Position numbers and translations under genes: made by a program
Shown here: positions 50,758 through 59,190 of the stretch, piece after piece
Layout: each line of letters starts with the position of its first letter
How positions within the stretch are numbered: position 1 is the first letter of the stretch
Assembly (NCBI RefSeq): GCF_045291395.1
Contig: NZ_CP152342.1
Location: 2,790,001-2,854,000, forward strand
DNA from: MR-S7 sp000400995
Lineage (GTDB): Bacteria > Pseudomonadota > Gammaproteobacteria > Burkholderiales > Burkholderiaceae_C
DNA length: 64,000 nt
Direction of reading: 5' to 3'
Notes under the pieces: generated by a model
The model's database searches: none
The model's input: only the letters and a program-made list of their open reading frames with translations
What the model was told of the DNA's origin: nothing

Positions 50758-51780
50758 ATGTCGGGTTTTCGTGTGGGGAAATGGCTGGCGCTGGCCGCCG
50801 CGGGCTTTGCCGCCGTCGTCGGGCAGGCCCAGGCACAGGGTGGGCCGCCCGAGGTGCGCCTGGCCTGGGCGGGCGGCCCGCGCGTGTGGGTGCTGGGCCA
50901 GATCGACGGAGCGTTCGAGCAGGCCTTCGGCACCAAGGTCAAGTGGGTGCAGTTCGCCTCGGGCGCGGACGTGCTGAGCCTGTTCGCCGCCAGGGAGATC
51001 GACATCGCGCGCTTCGGCTCCAGCCCCGCCGCCGCCGGCATCGCGCGCAAGCTGCCGATCGAGGTCATCGGCGTGCCCGAGATCATCGCCACGTCCGAGC
51101 GGCTGATCGCGCGCGAGGGCATCCAGGGCGTCCGGGGCCTGGAAGGCAGGACCGTGGCCTACCCCGCCAACTCCACGGCGCAATACGCCTTCGAAGTGGC
51201 GGTGAAGCACTCCGGGGCGGACCGCCGCAAGATCAAGACGCTGGCGCTCAAGCCCGCCGAGATCGTGGCCGCGTGGAAGCGCGGCGACATCGACGCGGCC
51301 TATGTCTGGGGCCCGTTCACCCAGCAGATGGAGGCCTCCGGCGGCAAGGAAATCTTCGCCACCAAGGACCTGCAGAAGCACAAGGTGCTGGTGTTCAACA
51401 ACTTCGTGGTGCGCAAGGAGTTCGCCGACAGGCACCCCGAGCTGGTCGCCCGCTTCCTGCGCGTGGCGCAGGACAAGGTGGACCAGTACAAGAAGGACCC
51501 GGAAGGCGCGGTGCAGGCCATCGCCAGGCACCTCGACATTCCGGCCGATACGGTGCGCAGCACGCTCGGCGGACTGGAATACCCGTCGCTGCAGGAACAG
51601 CTCACGCCCGCCTTCATCGGCGACGCGCAGACCAAGGGACAATCGCTCATCACCCAGGCGTACAAGGACTCGGCCGAGTTCCTCGCCAGCATCGGCGAGG
51701 TGCGCCCGCGGGAGATTCCGGCGAGCTACCGCCCCTTCATCAACACCACCTACCTGCAGCGCGCCGCTGCGGGCCGGTGA
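50758..51780 (+). CDS. ABC transporter substrate-binding protein, taurine/aliphatic sulfonate type
   Basis: A 340-residue periplasmic binding protein of the SsuA/TauA/nitrate family. The signal peptide (KWLALAAAGFAAVVGQAQAQ) is followed by EVRLAWAGGPRVWVLGQIDGAF, VKWVQFASGADVLSLFAAREIDIARFG and AYVWGPFTQQM. The ATG at 50758 has AAGGA 8 nt upstream; the ATG at 50752 is too close to it. It is followed by its permease, ATPase and a cysteate lyase-like enzyme, so a sulfonate such as cysteate is the likely ligand. Confidence 0.9.
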   Translation: MSGFRVGKWLALAAAGFAAVVGQAQAQGGPPEVRLAWAGGPRVWVLGQIDGAFEQAFGTKVKWVQFASGADVLSLFAAREIDIARFGSSPAAAGIARKLPIEVIGVPEIIATSERLIAREGIQGVRGLEGRTVAYPANSTAQYAFEVAVKHSGADRRKIKTLALKPAEIVAAWKRGDIDAAYVWGPFTQQMEASGGKEIFATKDLQKHKVLVFNNFVVRKEFADRHPELVARFLRVAQDKVDQYKKDPEGAVQAIARHLDIPADTVRSTLGGLEYPSLQEQLTPAFIGDAQTKGQSLITQAYKDSAEFLASIGEVRPREIPASYRPFINTTYLQRAAAGR

Positions 51781-51787
51781 GGTGCGC

Positions 51788-52630
51788 ATGGGCACCGAGA
51801 CGCAACTGCGCCTGCCCGCGGCGGGCGGGCTGCCGCGGCGGCGCCGGGCCTGGCCCGGCGCCCGGTCGCGGCGCACGCTGGTCAGCACCGCCGCCGTCGC
51901 GGGCGTGCTGCTGCTGTGGCAGGCCAGCGGCAGCCTGGGCTGGGCCGACCCGCTGATGCTGCCGCCGCCCACCGAGCTGTGGCACACGGCCGTGGAGCTG
52001 TTCACCGACGGCTACCGGCAGACGCCGCTGTGGCAGCACGTGCTCATCAGCACACTGCGCGCGCTCGCAGCGTTCGCGGCGGCGGTGCTCGTCGGCGTGC
52101 CGCTCGGTCTGGCGATGGGGCTGTCGCCCACGCTGTCGGCCGTGCTCGACCCGTTCGTGCAGTTCATGCGGCCCCTGCCCAAGATCGCGCTGGTGCCGCT
52201 GGTGATCGTGTGGTTCGGCATCGGCGAGGGCGCCAAGTTCTTCCTGATCTTCATCGCCACGGTGCTGAGCATCATGGTGGGTGCTGCCGCCGCCGTCGCC
52301 CACGTGGGCCAGGCGCGGCTGCGCGCGGCGCAGACGCTGGGCGCCAGCCGCGCGCAGCTCTTCACCCACGTGGTGCTGCCCAACGCGCTGCCCGAGCTGT
52401 TCACCACCGTGCGCCTGGCCATCGGCATCGGCTGGACCTCGCTGATCGCGGCCGAGCTGGTGGCCGCGAACGCGGGCCTGGGCTGGATGGTGATCAACGC
52501 CGGCGGCTACCTGCGCACCGACGTGGTGATGCTCGGCATCCTGCTGCTGGGGCTGATGGGCTACCTGTTCGACGCGCTACTGGTGCTGCTGCACCGGCGC
52601 TTCGCGCCCTGGTCGGGAAAGGACGCATGA
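51788..52630 (+). CDS. ABC transporter permease, taurine/sulfonate type
   Basis: A 280-residue inner-membrane protein with six helices. The typical loop EAA-like motif is seen as AAQTLGASRAQLFTHVVLPNALPELFT; FVQFMRPLPKIALVPLVIVWFGIGEG is the TauC/SsuC signature. The start ATG at 51788 lies 7 nt after the binding-protein stop. The stop overlaps the ATPase start (ATGA). Confidence 0.92.
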   Translation: MGTETQLRLPAAGGLPRRRRAWPGARSRRTLVSTAAVAGVLLLWQASGSLGWADPLMLPPPTELWHTAVELFTDGYRQTPLWQHVLISTLRALAAFAAAVLVGVPLGLAMGLSPTLSAVLDPFVQFMRPLPKIALVPLVIVWFGIGEGAKFFLIFIATVLSIMVGAAAAVAHVGQARLRAAQTLGASRAQLFTHVVLPNALPELFTTVRLAIGIGWTSLIAAELVAANAGLGWMVINAGGYLRTDVVMLGILLLGLMGYLFDALLVLLHRRFAPWSGKDA

Positions 52631-53436
52631 GCATGGACCGCGACGTGCGCATCCGCCTCGACGGCGTGAGCAAGAGCTTCCCCGCGCCGGGCCAGGCTGC
52701 CGCGCAGCAGGTGCTGAGCCACATCTCGCTGGAGCTGCGGCATGGCGAATTCGTCTGCCTGCTGGGCGCCTCGGGCTGCGGCAAATCGACGCTGCTGAAC
52801 CTCGTGGCCGGCTTCGAGCAGCCCGACAGCGGCCGCCTGCTGTGCGACGGCCGCGCCATCGCCGGGCCGGGGCCGGACCGCGGCATGGTGTTCCAGCAGC
52901 CCACGCTGTTCCCCTGGCTCAGCGTGCGCCAGAACGTGGGCTTCGGCCCGCGCATGGCGGGCCAGCGCGCGCAGGGCTATGCGGCGCGGGTGGACGAATA
53001 CCTGCGCCTCGTGGGCCTGGCAGGCTTCGCCGGGCATGCGCCCTGGCAGCTCTCGGGCGGCATGCGCCAGCGCGCGGCGCTGGCGCGCGCCTGGCTGCCG
53101 GAGCCCGAGATATTGCTCATGGACGAGCCCTTCGGCGCCCTCGACGCGCAGACGCGCCTGGCGATGCAGGAACTGCTCACCAGCATCTGGCAGCACAAGC
53201 GCACCACCATCCTCTTCGTGACGCACGACGTGGACGAGGCGCTGTTCCTCGCGGACCGCATCGTCATCCTGTCGTCGCGCCCGGGCCGCGTGCGCGAGGA
53301 ACTGCGCGTGCCCTTCGAGCGCCCGCGCCGCTTCGAGGATCTGGTGGCCGATGCGCGCTTCGGCCAGCTCAAGCGCGACATCCTGCACATCGTGCGGCAG
53401 GAAGCCGCCAAATCCCTCGACACCACCATCGCCTGA
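52627..53436 (+). CDS. ABC transporter ATP-binding protein, taurine/sulfonate type
   Basis: A 269-residue ATPase. Walker A GASGCGKST, Q-loop VFQQPTLFPW, signature LSGGMRQR, Walker B ILLMDEPFGALDA and H-loop FVTHDVDEA are all intact. ISSRPGRV-type end (ILSSRPGRVREEL) is that of TauB/SsuB. Powers the sulfonate importer. Confidence 0.95.
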   Translation: MSMDRDVRIRLDGVSKSFPAPGQAAAQQVLSHISLELRHGEFVCLLGASGCGKSTLLNLVAGFEQPDSGRLLCDGRAIAGPGPDRGMVFQQPTLFPWLSVRQNVGFGPRMAGQRAQGYAARVDEYLRLVGLAGFAGHAPWQLSGGMRQRAALARAWLPEPEILLMDEPFGALDAQTRLAMQELLTSIWQHKRTTILFVTHDVDEALFLADRIVILSSRPGRVREELRVPFERPRRFEDLVADARFGQLKRDILHIVRQEAAKSLDTTIA

Positions 53437-53455
53437 CAAGGCATGCCCCCCCGCC

Positions 53456-54457
53456 ATGAACCTCACCCGTTTCCCCCGCGTGCGCTTCACGCAGGCGCCC
53501 ACGCCGCTGGAATACCTGCCCAACCTCACCCGGACGCTGGGCGGCCCCCACATCTTCATCAAGCGCGACGACAACACCGGCCTGGCGCTGGGCGGCAACA
53601 AGACGCGCAAGCTGGAGTTCCTCATCGGCGACGCGCTGGCGCACGGCGCGACGCACATCGTCACCCAGGGCGCCACGCAATCGAACCACGTGCGCCAGAC
53701 CATCGCCGCGGCCAACCGGCACGGGCTCAGGACCACGGTGCTGCTCGAGGAGCGCGTGAGCGGCGCGCCCGAGGACTACTACCGCAACGGCAACGTGCTG
53801 CTCGACCAGATCCTGGGCGCCGCGGCCATCGAGACGCGGCCCGCGGGCCTGGACATGAACGCCGAGCTGGCCGCCGTGGGCGAGCGCCTGCGCGCCGCCG
53901 GCGAGGTGCCCTACCTCATCCCCGGCGGCGGCTCCAACGCCATCGGCGCGCTGGGCTACGTGGTGGCGGCGCAGGAAATCATCGCGCAGGCGAACGCGCT
54001 CGACCTGCGCGTGGACCACGTGGTGCACGCCACCGGCAGCACCGGCACGCAGGCGGGGCTGGTGGTGGGCTTCGAGGCGGTGAGCAGCCACATCCCCGTG
54101 CTCGGCATCAGCGTGCGCGCGCCCCGCGAGCGCCAGGAGGACAACGTGCGCCGGCTCGCGCGCGAGACCTGGGCGCTGCTCGGCGTGCGCGGCGACTTCC
54201 CCGGCGAGCGCGTGGTCGCCAACGCGGACTACGTGGGCGGCGGCTACGGCGTGCCGACCGAGGGCATGGTCGAGGCCGTGCACCTGCTGGCGCGCACCGA
54301 AGGCATCCTGCTCGACCCGGTCTACAGCGGCAAGGGCCTCGCGGGCCTCATCGACCTGGTGTGCAAGGACGTGTTCACCGAGGGGCAGAACATCGTGTTC
54401 GTGCACACCGGCGGCGCGGCGGGCCTGTTCGCCTACCGCTCCACGCTCGCGCCCTGA
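53456..54457 (+). CDS. cuyA: L-cysteate sulfo-lyase / D-cysteine desulfhydrase family PLP enzyme
   Basis: A 333-residue fold-type II PLP enzyme. RFPRVRFTQAPTPLEYLPNLTR, IKRDDNTGLALGGNKTRKLEFL (PLP-lysine in GGNKTRKL), VTQGATQSNHVRQ and ATGSTGTQAGL are typical of the CuyA/DcyD group. CuyA splits cysteate into pyruvate, ammonia and sulfite; DcyD splits D-cysteine. The sulfonate-type transporter in the same operon favours CuyA (inference). A racemase follows 170 nt later. Confidence 0.8.
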   Translation: MNLTRFPRVRFTQAPTPLEYLPNLTRTLGGPHIFIKRDDNTGLALGGNKTRKLEFLIGDALAHGATHIVTQGATQSNHVRQTIAAANRHGLRTTVLLEERVSGAPEDYYRNGNVLLDQILGAAAIETRPAGLDMNAELAAVGERLRAAGEVPYLIPGGGSNAIGALGYVVAAQEIIAQANALDLRVDHVVHATGSTGTQAGLVVGFEAVSSHIPVLGISVRAPRERQEDNVRRLARETWALLGVRGDFPGERVVANADYVGGGYGVPTEGMVEAVHLLARTEGILLDPVYSGKGLAGLIDLVCKDVFTEGQNIVFVHTGGAAGLFAYRSTLAP

Positions 54458-54465
54458 AGTGAAAC

Positions 54466-54570
54466 ACCCCCTGAGTCGCTTCGCGCCTTCCCCCTCTCTC
54501 TTCGCGCTGCGCGCTGCGGGAGGCGGACGCCACCAGCGCGGCGGGGCGGTCCCTGCGCGGTGGCCCGCGC
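54466..54570. repeat. GC-rich intergenic repeat-like sequence
   Basis: The stretch with ACCCCCTGAGTCGCTTCGCG, then CTTCCCCCTCTCTCTTCGCG and GGAGGCGGACGCCACCAGCG, resembles, from memory, a repeat often seen between genes in Comamonadaceae. Only one copy lies in this window, so the repeat nature cannot be shown here. It fills the gap between cuyA and the racemase gene. Confidence 0.4.
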
Positions 54571-54627
54571 ATGGGGCGCGCCCGTTCCGTGCGAAGCGGG
54601 CGGCGCACAACACTATGGATAGCTGAC

Positions 54628-55332
54628 ATGGCCCGGCTCATAGGTGTTCTGGGCGGCATGGGGCCGCTGGCCACGCTGGACTTCCTGCACCAGCTCCTGC
54701 AGGCACGCGCCGCGCGGCGCGACCAGGACCATGTGCCCACCGTCACCTGGAACGTGCCGCAGATTCCCGACCGCCAGCTGGCGCTGGCGGGCACCGGCGA
54801 GGACCCGCTGCCCGCGATGCGGGAGGGCATCGCGCGCCTGAATGCGGCAGGCGCGACCTGCATCGCCATCCCGTGCAACACCGCGCACCTGTGGTGGGAC
54901 GCGCTCGGCGCGCACAGCGCGGCGCCCATCCTGCACATCGTCGACGCCACCATCGACGCCCTGCGCGCGCGGCACCGCCCCGGCGAGCGCATCGGCATCA
55001 TCGCCACGCGGGGCGCGCTGGCCCAGCGGCTCTACCAGGCGCGCCTGGAGGCGGCCGGGCTGGACTACCTGACGCACAGTCCGCAGGAACTGGACGACCT
55101 GTTCACCCCCGGCTGCTACGCCATCAAGGCCGGCGACATCGCCACCGGCGGGCGGCTGATCGCCGATGCGGCGCAGCGCCTGCTCGGCCGCGGTGCCACG
55201 CAGCTCGTGATGGCCTGCACCGAGGTGCCCATCGCTCTGCGGCATGCGGCGCCGCAGCTGCTGGCGGTCAGCACCGACCCGGCCCAGGCGCTCGCGCGGG
55301 CCTGCGTGCGGCACTGGGAACACGGCGCCTGA
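54628..55332 (+). CDS. Aspartate/glutamate racemase family protein
   Basis: A 234-residue PLP-independent racemase. GVLGGMGPLATLDFLHQLL at the start, the first catalytic Cys in AIPCNTAHLWW and the second in LVMACTEVPIAL are intact. Relatives racemise aspartate or glutamate. Cysteate is the sulfonate analogue of aspartate, and the gene follows a cysteate lyase-like gene, so racemisation of D- and L-cysteate is a testable guess. A strong terminator follows. Confidence 0.88.
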   Translation: MARLIGVLGGMGPLATLDFLHQLLQARAARRDQDHVPTVTWNVPQIPDRQLALAGTGEDPLPAMREGIARLNAAGATCIAIPCNTAHLWWDALGAHSAAPILHIVDATIDALRARHRPGERIGIIATRGALAQRLYQARLEAAGLDYLTHSPQELDDLFTPGCYAIKAGDIATGGRLIADAAQRLLGRGATQLVMACTEVPIALRHAAPQLLAVSTDPAQALARACVRHWEHGA

Positions 55333-55349
55333 GGCCCGCCTCACCCACC

Positions 55350-55378
55350 GCCCGGGTGGCCCGCCCGGGCTTTTTTTT
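55350..55378 (+). terminator. Intrinsic terminator after the racemase gene
   Basis: GCCCGGG (55350-55356) pairs with CCCGGGC (55364-55370), loop of 7 nt, followed by eight T. Confidence 0.9.
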
Positions 55379-55393
55379 GCCTGCAGCGGCACA

Positions 55394-55408
55394 TACTACC
55401 CCCTAGTA
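55394..55408. promoter_or_regulatory. Probable FrmR operator 1
   Basis: TACTACCCCCTAGTA: arms TACTA and TAGTA around a C-run, the shape of CsoR/RcnR/FrmR operators. It lies 82 nt before the frmR start and shares TACT-N7-AGTA with the second site. Confidence 0.6.
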
Positions 55409-55458
55409 GACGCATATTTCATGGTTTTTGCGCACATCCATCAAGCGTAACGCTTATA

Positions 55459-55473
55459 TACTTATCCCTAGTA
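55459..55473. promoter_or_regulatory. Probable FrmR operator 2
   Basis: TACTTATCCCTAGTA: the same TACT-N7-AGTA frame and CCCTAGTA half as site 1, centred 65 bp further on and 16 nt before frmR. AAGCGTAACGCTT (55443-55455), a separate small palindrome, lies just before it. Binding to both would cover the promoter. Confidence 0.6.
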
Positions 55474-55489
55474 CCCATACAGCACTGGC

Positions 55490-55756
55490 ATGCCTCACAC
55501 CGCCGAAGACAAGCAACGCGCCATCTCCCGCCTGCGCCGCATCCGCGGCCAGGCCGAGGCGCTGGAGCGCGCGGTGGAGGCAGGCAGCGACTGCGCCCCC
55601 ATCCTGCAGCAGCTCGCCGCGATGCGCGGCGCGGTGCACGGGCTGATGGCCGACCTGCTGGGCAGCCACCTGCGCGAAACCCTGGCGCAGCAGCCGGCCC
55701 CCACGCCCCAGGCGGTGGAGGAAACGCTGGCCCTGCTGCGCTCGTACCTGAAGTAG
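55490..55756 (+). CDS. frmR: Formaldehyde-responsive repressor FrmR
   Basis: An 88-residue all-helical CsoR/RcnR-family repressor. RLRRIRGQAEALERAVE near the N-terminus and the single Cys35 in GSDCAPILQQLAAMRGAVHGL fit FrmR, where the N-terminal Pro and this Cys react with formaldehyde. It is first of frmRAB; two operator-like sites lie upstream. Confidence 0.93.
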   Translation: MPHTAEDKQRAISRLRRIRGQAEALERAVEAGSDCAPILQQLAAMRGAVHGLMADLLGSHLRETLAQQPAPTPQAVEETLALLRSYLK

Positions 55757-55785
55757 CCCGAGAACCCCCACAAGGAGCACCACCC

Positions 55786-56898
55786 ATGAAATCCCGCGCC
55801 GCCGTGGCCTTCAAGGCCGGAGAACCTCTGCAGATCGTCGAGATCGACGTCGCCCCGCCGCAAAAGGGCGAGGTGCTGGTCAAGATCACCCACACCGGCG
55901 TGTGCCACACCGACGCCTTCACCCTGAGCGGCGACGACCCCGAGGGCGTGTTCCCCGCCGTGCTGGGCCACGAGGGCGCGGGCATCGTCGTGGAAGTGGG
56001 CGAAGGCGTGACCAGCGTGAAGCCCGGCGACCACGTGATCCCGCTCTACACCGCCGAGTGCGGCGAATGCCTGTTCTGCAAGAGCGGCAAGACCAACCTG
56101 TGCGTGGCCGTGCGCGCCACCCAGGGCAAGGGCGTGATGCCCGACGGCACCACGCGCTTCAGCTACAACGGCCAGCCCATCTACCACTACATGGGCTGCT
56201 CCACGTTCAGCGAGTACACGGTGGTGGCCGAGGTGTCGCTCGCCAAGGTGAACCCCGACGCCAACCCCGAGCAGGTGTGCCTGCTGGGTTGCGGCGTGAC
56301 CACGGGCCTGGGCGCGGTGAAGAACACCGCCAAGGTGCAGGAGGGCGACACGGTGGCCGTGTTCGGCCTGGGCGGCATCGGCCTCGCGGTGATCCAGGGC
56401 GCGCAGATCGCCAAGGCCGGGCGCATCATCGCCATCGACACGAATCCCGGCAAGTTCGACCTCGCGCGCACCTTCGGCGCGACCGACTGCGTGAACCCCA
56501 AGGACCACGACAAGCCCATCCAGCAGGTGATCGTGGAGATGACCGGCTGGGGCGTGGACCACAGCTTCGAGTGCATCGGCAACGTGAACGTGATGCGCGC
56601 CGCGCTCGAATGCGCGCACCGCGGCTGGGGCCAGAGCGTCATCATCGGCGTGGCCGGCGCGGGGCAGGAGATCAGCACGCGCCCGTTCCAGCTGGTGACG
56701 GGCCGCAAGTGGCTGGGCACGGCCTTCGGCGGCGTGAAGGGCCGCAGCGAGCTGCCCGGCATGGTGGAAGACGCGATGAGCGGAAAGATCCAGCTCGCGC
56801 CCTTCGTCACGCACACCATGCCGCTCACCGGCATCAACGAAGCCTTCGACCTGATGCACTCGGGCCAATCCATCCGCAGCGTCGTGCACTACGCCTGA
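55786..56898 (+). CDS. frmA: S-(hydroxymethyl)glutathione dehydrogenase / class III alcohol dehydrogenase
   Basis: A 370-residue zinc enzyme. VCHTDAFTLSGDDPEG and GHEGAGIVVEVGEGV hold the catalytic-zinc ligands; ECGECLFCKSGKTNLC binds the structural zinc; FGLGGIGLAVIQGA binds NAD. It oxidises the formaldehyde-glutathione adduct to S-formylglutathione. CAAGGAGCACCACCC precedes the ATG. Confidence 0.97.
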   Translation: MKSRAAVAFKAGEPLQIVEIDVAPPQKGEVLVKITHTGVCHTDAFTLSGDDPEGVFPAVLGHEGAGIVVEVGEGVTSVKPGDHVIPLYTAECGECLFCKSGKTNLCVAVRATQGKGVMPDGTTRFSYNGQPIYHYMGCSTFSEYTVVAEVSLAKVNPDANPEQVCLLGCGVTTGLGAVKNTAKVQEGDTVAVFGLGGIGLAVIQGAQIAKAGRIIAIDTNPGKFDLARTFGATDCVNPKDHDKPIQQVIVEMTGWGVDHSFECIGNVNVMRAALECAHRGWGQSVIIGVAGAGQEISTRPFQLVTGRKWLGTAFGGVKGRSELPGMVEDAMSGKIQLAPFVTHTMPLTGINEAFDLMHSGQSIRSVVHYA

Positions 56899-56904
56899 CA
56901 CGCC

Positions 56905-57765
56905 ATGGCCACTCCCTTCGAACTCCAGAGCGCCCACGCCTGCCACGGCGGCGCGCAGCGCTTCTACCAGCACGCCTCGCGCGAAACGGGGCTGCCGATG
57001 AAGTTCTCGGTCTTCCTGCCGCCCAAGGCGGTGGCGGGCGAGAAGGTGCCCGCCCTGCTCTACCTGGCGGGCCTGACCTGCACCGAGGAAACCTTCCCTA
57101 TCAAGGCCGGCGCGCAGCAGCTCGCCGCCGAGCTGGGCCTGGCCCTGATCGCGCCCGACACCAGCCCGCGCGGCGCGGGCGTGGCGGGCGAATCGGACGC
57201 CTGGGACTTCGGCGTGGGCGCGGGCTTCTACCTCGACGCCACGCAAGCCCCTTGGGCCGCGCACTGGCGCATGGAAAGCTATCTGCTCAAGGAACTGCTG
57301 CCGCTGCTCGAAGCCCACCTGCCCATCGACGGCAGGCGCTTGGGGCTTTTCGGCCACAGCATGGGCGGCCACGGCGCGCTCACGCTGGCGCTGCGCCATC
57401 CGGGCCGGTTCCAAAGCGTCTCGGCCTTCGCGCCCATCGCCAACCCGATGAACTGCCCCTGGGGCGAGAAGGCCTTCACCGGCTACCTGGGCGCCGACCG
57501 CACTGCCTGGGGCGAGCACGACGCGACGGTGCTGATGCAGAACCAGCCCATCGCCCCCTACCCCGGCGGCATCCTCGTCGACCAGGGCCTGGCCGACAAA
57601 TTCCTGATCGAAAAGCAATTGCTGCCCGAGGCCTTCGAGGCCGCCTGCGCCGCCATCGGCCAGCCGCTCACATTGCGCCGCCATGCGGGCTACGACCACG
57701 GCTACTACTTCATCCAGAGCTTCATCGGCGACCACCTGCGGCACCACGCGCAGCAGTTGGGCTAG
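56905..57765 (+). CDS. frmB: S-formylglutathione hydrolase
   Basis: A 286-residue serine esterase (esterase D family) releasing formate and glutathione. LAGLTCTEETFPIKAGAQ, the nucleophile elbow FGHSMGGHGAL, and the late His in DHGYYFIQSFIGDHLRHH are intact. It starts 6 nt after frmA. Its stop overlaps that of the convergent radical SAM gene by 4 nt. Confidence 0.96.
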   Translation: MATPFELQSAHACHGGAQRFYQHASRETGLPMKFSVFLPPKAVAGEKVPALLYLAGLTCTEETFPIKAGAQQLAAELGLALIAPDTSPRGAGVAGESDAWDFGVGAGFYLDATQAPWAAHWRMESYLLKELLPLLEAHLPIDGRRLGLFGHSMGGHGALTLALRHPGRFQSVSAFAPIANPMNCPWGEKAFTGYLGADRTAWGEHDATVLMQNQPIAPYPGGILVDQGLADKFLIEKQLLPEAFEAACAAIGQPLTLRRHAGYDHGYYFIQSFIGDHLRHHAQQLG

Positions 57766-58904
57766 AACAGCACGCCCTGCCCGCGCGCCAGCGCCGGGCG
57801 GTATTGCGACAAGTCGAGCTCGATGCGCTCGCGGTTCAGCCCCAGGCGCGCGCAGGCCTGCGTGAAGCGCTGGCGCAGCAGGTCGGCCCACAGGCCCGTG
57901 CCTTTCATGCGCGAGGCGTGGCTGGCTGCATAGGCCTTGCCTGCGGCACGTGCCTCCTCGCCGATGCCGTGCAGATCCTGCACGCGCGCCAGCACGCGCG
58001 CGGCGCGCTGCGGGTAGTGCAGCTCCAGCCATTCGCGCATCAGCGGGTTCAGCTCCCACGGCAGGCGCAGCACGGTGTAGAAGGCACTCGTCGCGCCCGC
58101 CTCGCGCGCGGCGGCCAGCACCTGCTCCATGTCTTCGGTGATGAAGGGGATCTGCGGCGCCACGCTCACGCCCACGGGCACGCCGCTGTCGGCCAGCATG
58201 CGGATGGTGCGCAGCCGCCGGTGCGGCGCTGCGGCGCGCGGCTCCAGGATGCGCGCGAGATCGCCGTCCAGCGTGGTGATGGTGACGCAGGCCGCCGCGA
58301 GGCGGTCGCGCGCCAGCGGCGCGAGCAAATCCAGGTCGCGCTCCACGCCGCTGCCCTTGGTGATCAGCGTGAAGGGGTGGCGCGCATCGCGCATCACCTC
58401 GATCAGCCCGCGCGTCAGAAGCAGCTCGCGCTCCACGGGCTGGTAGCAGTCGGTGGCCGAGCCGATGTTGATCGCCGATAGGCGGTGCCCCGGCCGCGCC
58501 AGCTCGGCGCGCAGCACCTCGGCGATGTTGCGCTTGGCGATGATGCGGGTCTCGAAGTCCAGCCCCGGCGACAGGCCCAGGTAGCTGTGCGTGGGCCGGG
58601 CGTAGCAATAGACGCAGCCGTGCTCGCAGCCGCGGTAGGGGTTCACGGACTGCTCGAAGAAGATGTCCGGCGAGTCGTTGCTGCACAGGGCGCTGCGCGC
58701 GTCTTCCCAGATCACCTGGGTGCGCGGCGCGCCGGGAGTGTCCGCTTTCTCGCCTGGGGCGTCCCACCCATCGTCGAAGGCCTCGCGCGCCTGCCGCTCA
58801 AAGCGGTGCGCCAGCCGGCTCGCGGCGCCACGGCCCTTGATGGCGTGCACGGGCACCCAGACGGCGGGCGGCGAATCGTCAAAGGGAGGAGCTGGGGTAG
58901 GCAT
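57762..58904 (-). CDS. Radical SAM protein, SplB-like / PA0069 family, probably SOS-controlled
   Basis: A 380-residue radical SAM enzyme. The cluster motif YRGCEHGCVYCYARPTH is C-x3-C-x2-C. The surrounding SPDIFFEQSVNPYRG and the barrel (NIGSATDCYQPVERELLLTRG, ITKGSGVERDLDLL) are those of the Rv2578c/PA0069 group, related to spore photoproduct lyase. KGRGAASRLAHRFE is the conserved N-terminal box. A near-consensus LexA box lies 2 nt before the ATG, so it should be induced by DNA damage. Possibly it repairs or processes damaged nucleic acid; the reaction is unknown. Confidence 0.88.
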   Translation of the reverse strand: MPTPAPPFDDSPPAVWVPVHAIKGRGAASRLAHRFERQAREAFDDGWDAPGEKADTPGAPRTQVIWEDARSALCSNDSPDIFFEQSVNPYRGCEHGCVYCYARPTHSYLGLSPGLDFETRIIAKRNIAEVLRAELARPGHRLSAINIGSATDCYQPVERELLLTRGLIEVMRDARHPFTLITKGSGVERDLDLLAPLARDRLAAACVTITTLDGDLARILEPRAAAPHRRLRTIRMLADSGVPVGVSVAPQIPFITEDMEQVLAAAREAGATSAFYTVLRLPWELNPLMREWLELHYPQRAARVLARVQDLHGIGEEARAAGKAYAASHASRMKGTGLWADLLRQRFTQACARLGLNRERIELDLSQYRPALARGQGVLF

Positions 58905-58906
58905 GA

Positions 58907-58943
58907 TACTGTATAAATATACAGTTATTTTGCGCTTACGCAA
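58907..58943 (-). promoter_or_regulatory. LexA (SOS) box overlapping the promoter of the radical SAM gene
   Basis: CTGTATAAATATACAG (58909-58924) fits CTGT-N8-ACAG, with flanking TA and TT as in strong E. coli SOS boxes. On the minus strand TTGCGT (58943-58938), a 16-nt spacer and TATATT (58921-58916) make a promoter whose -10 lies inside the box. The transcript would start only about 5 nt before the ATG, so the mRNA seems leaderless. The remaining part of the 286-nt gap up to rnk shows a short GTTGCCCGGGC hairpin-like stretch near 59088 and nothing else clear. Confidence 0.75.
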
Positions 58944-59190
58944 TCCCCGGCCTTTTGGCAAGTCCCGCGCAATCCGCACCCGCGCCGTGCGGGATAGCTT
59001 GGCAGCCGGCCTGTCCGCCTGCACAATCGGTCCGTTGCACCACCATGGTGCTTCCCCAGAGACAACGCCTTGGCCCGGACAACCCCGTTGCCCGGGCTTT
59101 TGTCCGTTTGAACACCAGGGCGCCGGCCGCATGCACCCCGCGAGGCACGGCACCCGCCACCGTACAGACCATTCGCAACGGAGCCATACC

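Noticed and set aside
55495..58767. Very long minus-strand open frame over frmR-frmA-frmB
   Set aside because: Same kind of shadow; the plus-strand genes carry all family motifs.
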